A stretch of 64,000 nt of DNA. Source: Latrodectus hesperus. Taxonomy: Eukaryota > Arthropoda > Arachnida > Araneae > Theridiidae. The stretch covers positions 71,824,542-71,888,541 of the forward strand of contig CM075858.1 in NCBI GenBank assembly GCA_037975125.1, in the 5' to 3' direction. Below are positions 62,476 to 64,000 of this stretch, piece by piece. Position 1 is the stretch's first letter, and each line of letters starts with the position of its first letter. Under the pieces are notes generated by a model, which was given only the letters and a program-made list of their open reading frames with translations, ran no database searches and was not told where the DNA came from. A program made the position numbers and the translations under genes.

Positions 62476-62549
62476 ATTTACACTGATACCATCTTTCTTC
62501 TAAATATTATATAGTTCTTTCAAGCAAATAAAAATGGATCAATGAATCC

Positions 62550-62815
62550 TAGCTCTAAAACAGTGCTCTTTTGAGCATGAGATCATAGGTTCGAATCCAA
62601 CCACTAAAAACAATGAAAATAGATATTGCGTTTAGATAATGCAGAAAGCACATGCATATCCTTCAGGATGAATATTTGGGAGTTTTCTAGGTTTCCTCCC
62701 TTGCGATAAGTAAATACGGCCCATTGCCCAATTTCAATGAAAAGTACAGCCGGAAGCTAATTTAGTGTAAGTGCTAAATACCTTTAAAGCGGCATTCAGC
62801 TATTAGTCTCTAAAC
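62550..62815 (+). mobile_element. SINE (family D)
   Basis: Box B is cataggttcgaatccaacc. The tail is gggagttttctaggtttcct, then tgcgataagtaaatacggcc, and gcattcagctattagtctct near the end. It matches 23535-23790 along its length. Confidence 0.75.
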
Positions 62816-62829
62816 TATGCGGTATCCAT

Positions 62830-63060
62830 AGTAAATTAATAGCAAAGTTCATTGGGTCAGAACAACTTTCTTCACAGCGAAAGGTCTCGAGTTCGACATT
62901 TATTGGGGAAAAATGGAGTGCTGTGTGTCTGGATGGGTGCTTGGGAGATTTCCAAATTTCCTCCCTTGTAACAAGTGAATACGTTACTCTACCTGTGAAA
63001 ACTCTTTTTAAAGGCAATTACGTAGTGAACATTAAAATACTTCACAACTGCCTGAGGATG
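62830..63060 (+). mobile_element. SINE (family D)
   Basis: Box B is tctcgagttcgacatt. The tail gggagatttccaaatttcct and tgtaacaagtgaatacgtta parallels the preceding copy. It lies head-to-tail with it. Confidence 0.65.
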
Positions 63061-63369
63061 CCGACAACGCAGTGTCCAGAAAATTACAGTTACCAAGAAA
63101 AAATTGGAAAAATCTTATATTTTAGAAAGTCGAAGAACTGAAACTAATTGTTCCTGTCTTTTAAGTGCGTTAAAAGGTGTAATTCTTACAAAATAGTTTG
63201 TTACAAAAGTATTTCAAGCATAACAAGCTTTAAATTAACATCAATAATGATTGTTTTCAGAAAAATCTTTTAGAAATATGTCGCAATAAATAAACCCAAA
63301 TCAAAATAAAACATCTCTAAGTAATATGTAGGTATATGTGCAAGCAATTCCCGTACTATTCTTATATCT

Positions 63370-63650
63370 CAGTGTTTGAAAATTGCTCCTATCGCCAAGC
63401 AATTCTAATTTTGAACCATGGTCGTATGACGAAGTCACATATGAGATGGAACCCTCCTTTCTATATACATGCCATATCACACAAAAATGCTTTAAGCGTT
63501 ACAGACTAACCTGGATACTTCCCCAACACATGGATCTCCAGAAAGCTAAGTATGAAAATGTCAGTAACTGCGGCAAGTGATGCTTCACTTGGCTAATCTT
63601 ATAGAAAATGACGCGAAGCTACTGAGTCTCTGGGGAATGCATGTGGTTAA
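63370..63650 (+). repeat. Repeat X copy
   Basis: cctatcgccaagcaattctaa, then ttttgaaccatggtcgtatg, acgaagtcacatatgagatg, atggatctccagaaag and gatgcttcacttggctaatc follow the X order. The short open frame over it is incidental. Confidence 0.65.
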
Positions 63651-64000
63651 GTATCATTTCTATCAGCTTAAAGAACTTTTACTTCTCTTTAAGGCGTGTC
63701 TATTGCATGAATATATACTCTGAAGAGACAAGATATTATGACTTGAGCTCATGCCGAAGAAAATGGAAGGGATGGGATCCAGTACATAATTTGTCAGTGA
63801 ATAATCATTTCTGTGGTTATTTATATCATTGAAGTAGAAAAAGATTTAAGCGACAATAATAAAGAATTACATTTAGCAAATCAAAAACTTGAAATGAGTA
63901 TATTCAAAGTTATCCAACTCGTCAGCTATGTGCAAGTTATATTTTTGAGTATTTGTGCAAAGTAAACGAATGATCATGAGCGAATGAGTAGCAGATGGCG

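Overview
The window is AT-rich, repeat-dense, gene-poor animal DNA. It has long (TA)n microsatellites, stop-riddled reading frames, tRNA-derived SINEs, 5'-truncated non-LTR retrotransposons (LINEs) carrying C-terminal RNase H/zinc-knuckle pieces, Tc1/mariner elements and a hAT-type MITE. I infer an arthropod, most likely an araneomorph spider, because the LINE C-terminal signature (LTGH-x-KHLHxxGL...CPxC...H...C) and the Tc1 family look like ones I associate with spider genomes. This rests on memory, not on a search. I see no operon structure, rRNA, functional tRNA, CRISPR array or complete host gene. At most one terminal exon candidate is visible (25271-25537, minus). The window is best read as intergenic or intronic DNA.

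Layout. 0-5 kb: an RTE-like LINE tail, SINEs, and a 1.3 kb Tc1/mariner element with intact ends and a broken transposase (3207-4521). 5-9 kb: mostly unique AT-rich DNA with one SINE flanked by target-site duplications (7490-7830). 9-13 kb: a degenerate tandem repeat invaded by a LINE with a 15-bp target-site duplication, then a SINE cluster. 14-19 kb: AT-rich DNA, a SINE, and (TA)60. 19.6-21.3 kb: a decayed Tc1 element with a LINE fragment nested inside it. 22-26.6 kb: SINE mosaics, the exon candidate, and a 643-bp hAT MITE with a perfect 8-bp duplication. 26.6-36 kb: very AT-rich DNA holding a deleted sibling of the first mariner (30429-30995) and a truncated SINE. 36.4-37 kb: a minisatellite. 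38-46 kb: SINEs, long microsatellites and perfect hairpins. 49-50 kb: an old array with roughly 230-bp units. 51-56.3 kb: a SINE/LINE pile-up and a mariner with roughly 174-bp terminal inverted repeats. 58-64 kb: a GC-richer non-repetitive island, microsatellites and a SINE cluster.

How the parts relate. The LINE relics are the kind of element whose reverse transcriptase would mobilise the SINEs. One LINE and two SINE 3' ends share a layout of short hairpin, short spacer and (AAC/CAA)n tail, and different SINE heads share one 3' tail. Several perfect inverted repeats with very short loops (arms of 14-21 bp), one inside a SINE and one inside a transposase, look like template-switch scars. I found no convincing new multi-gene system. 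The most interesting signals are the hairpin scars and the modular SINE/LINE tails. All percentages and alignments were judged by eye.
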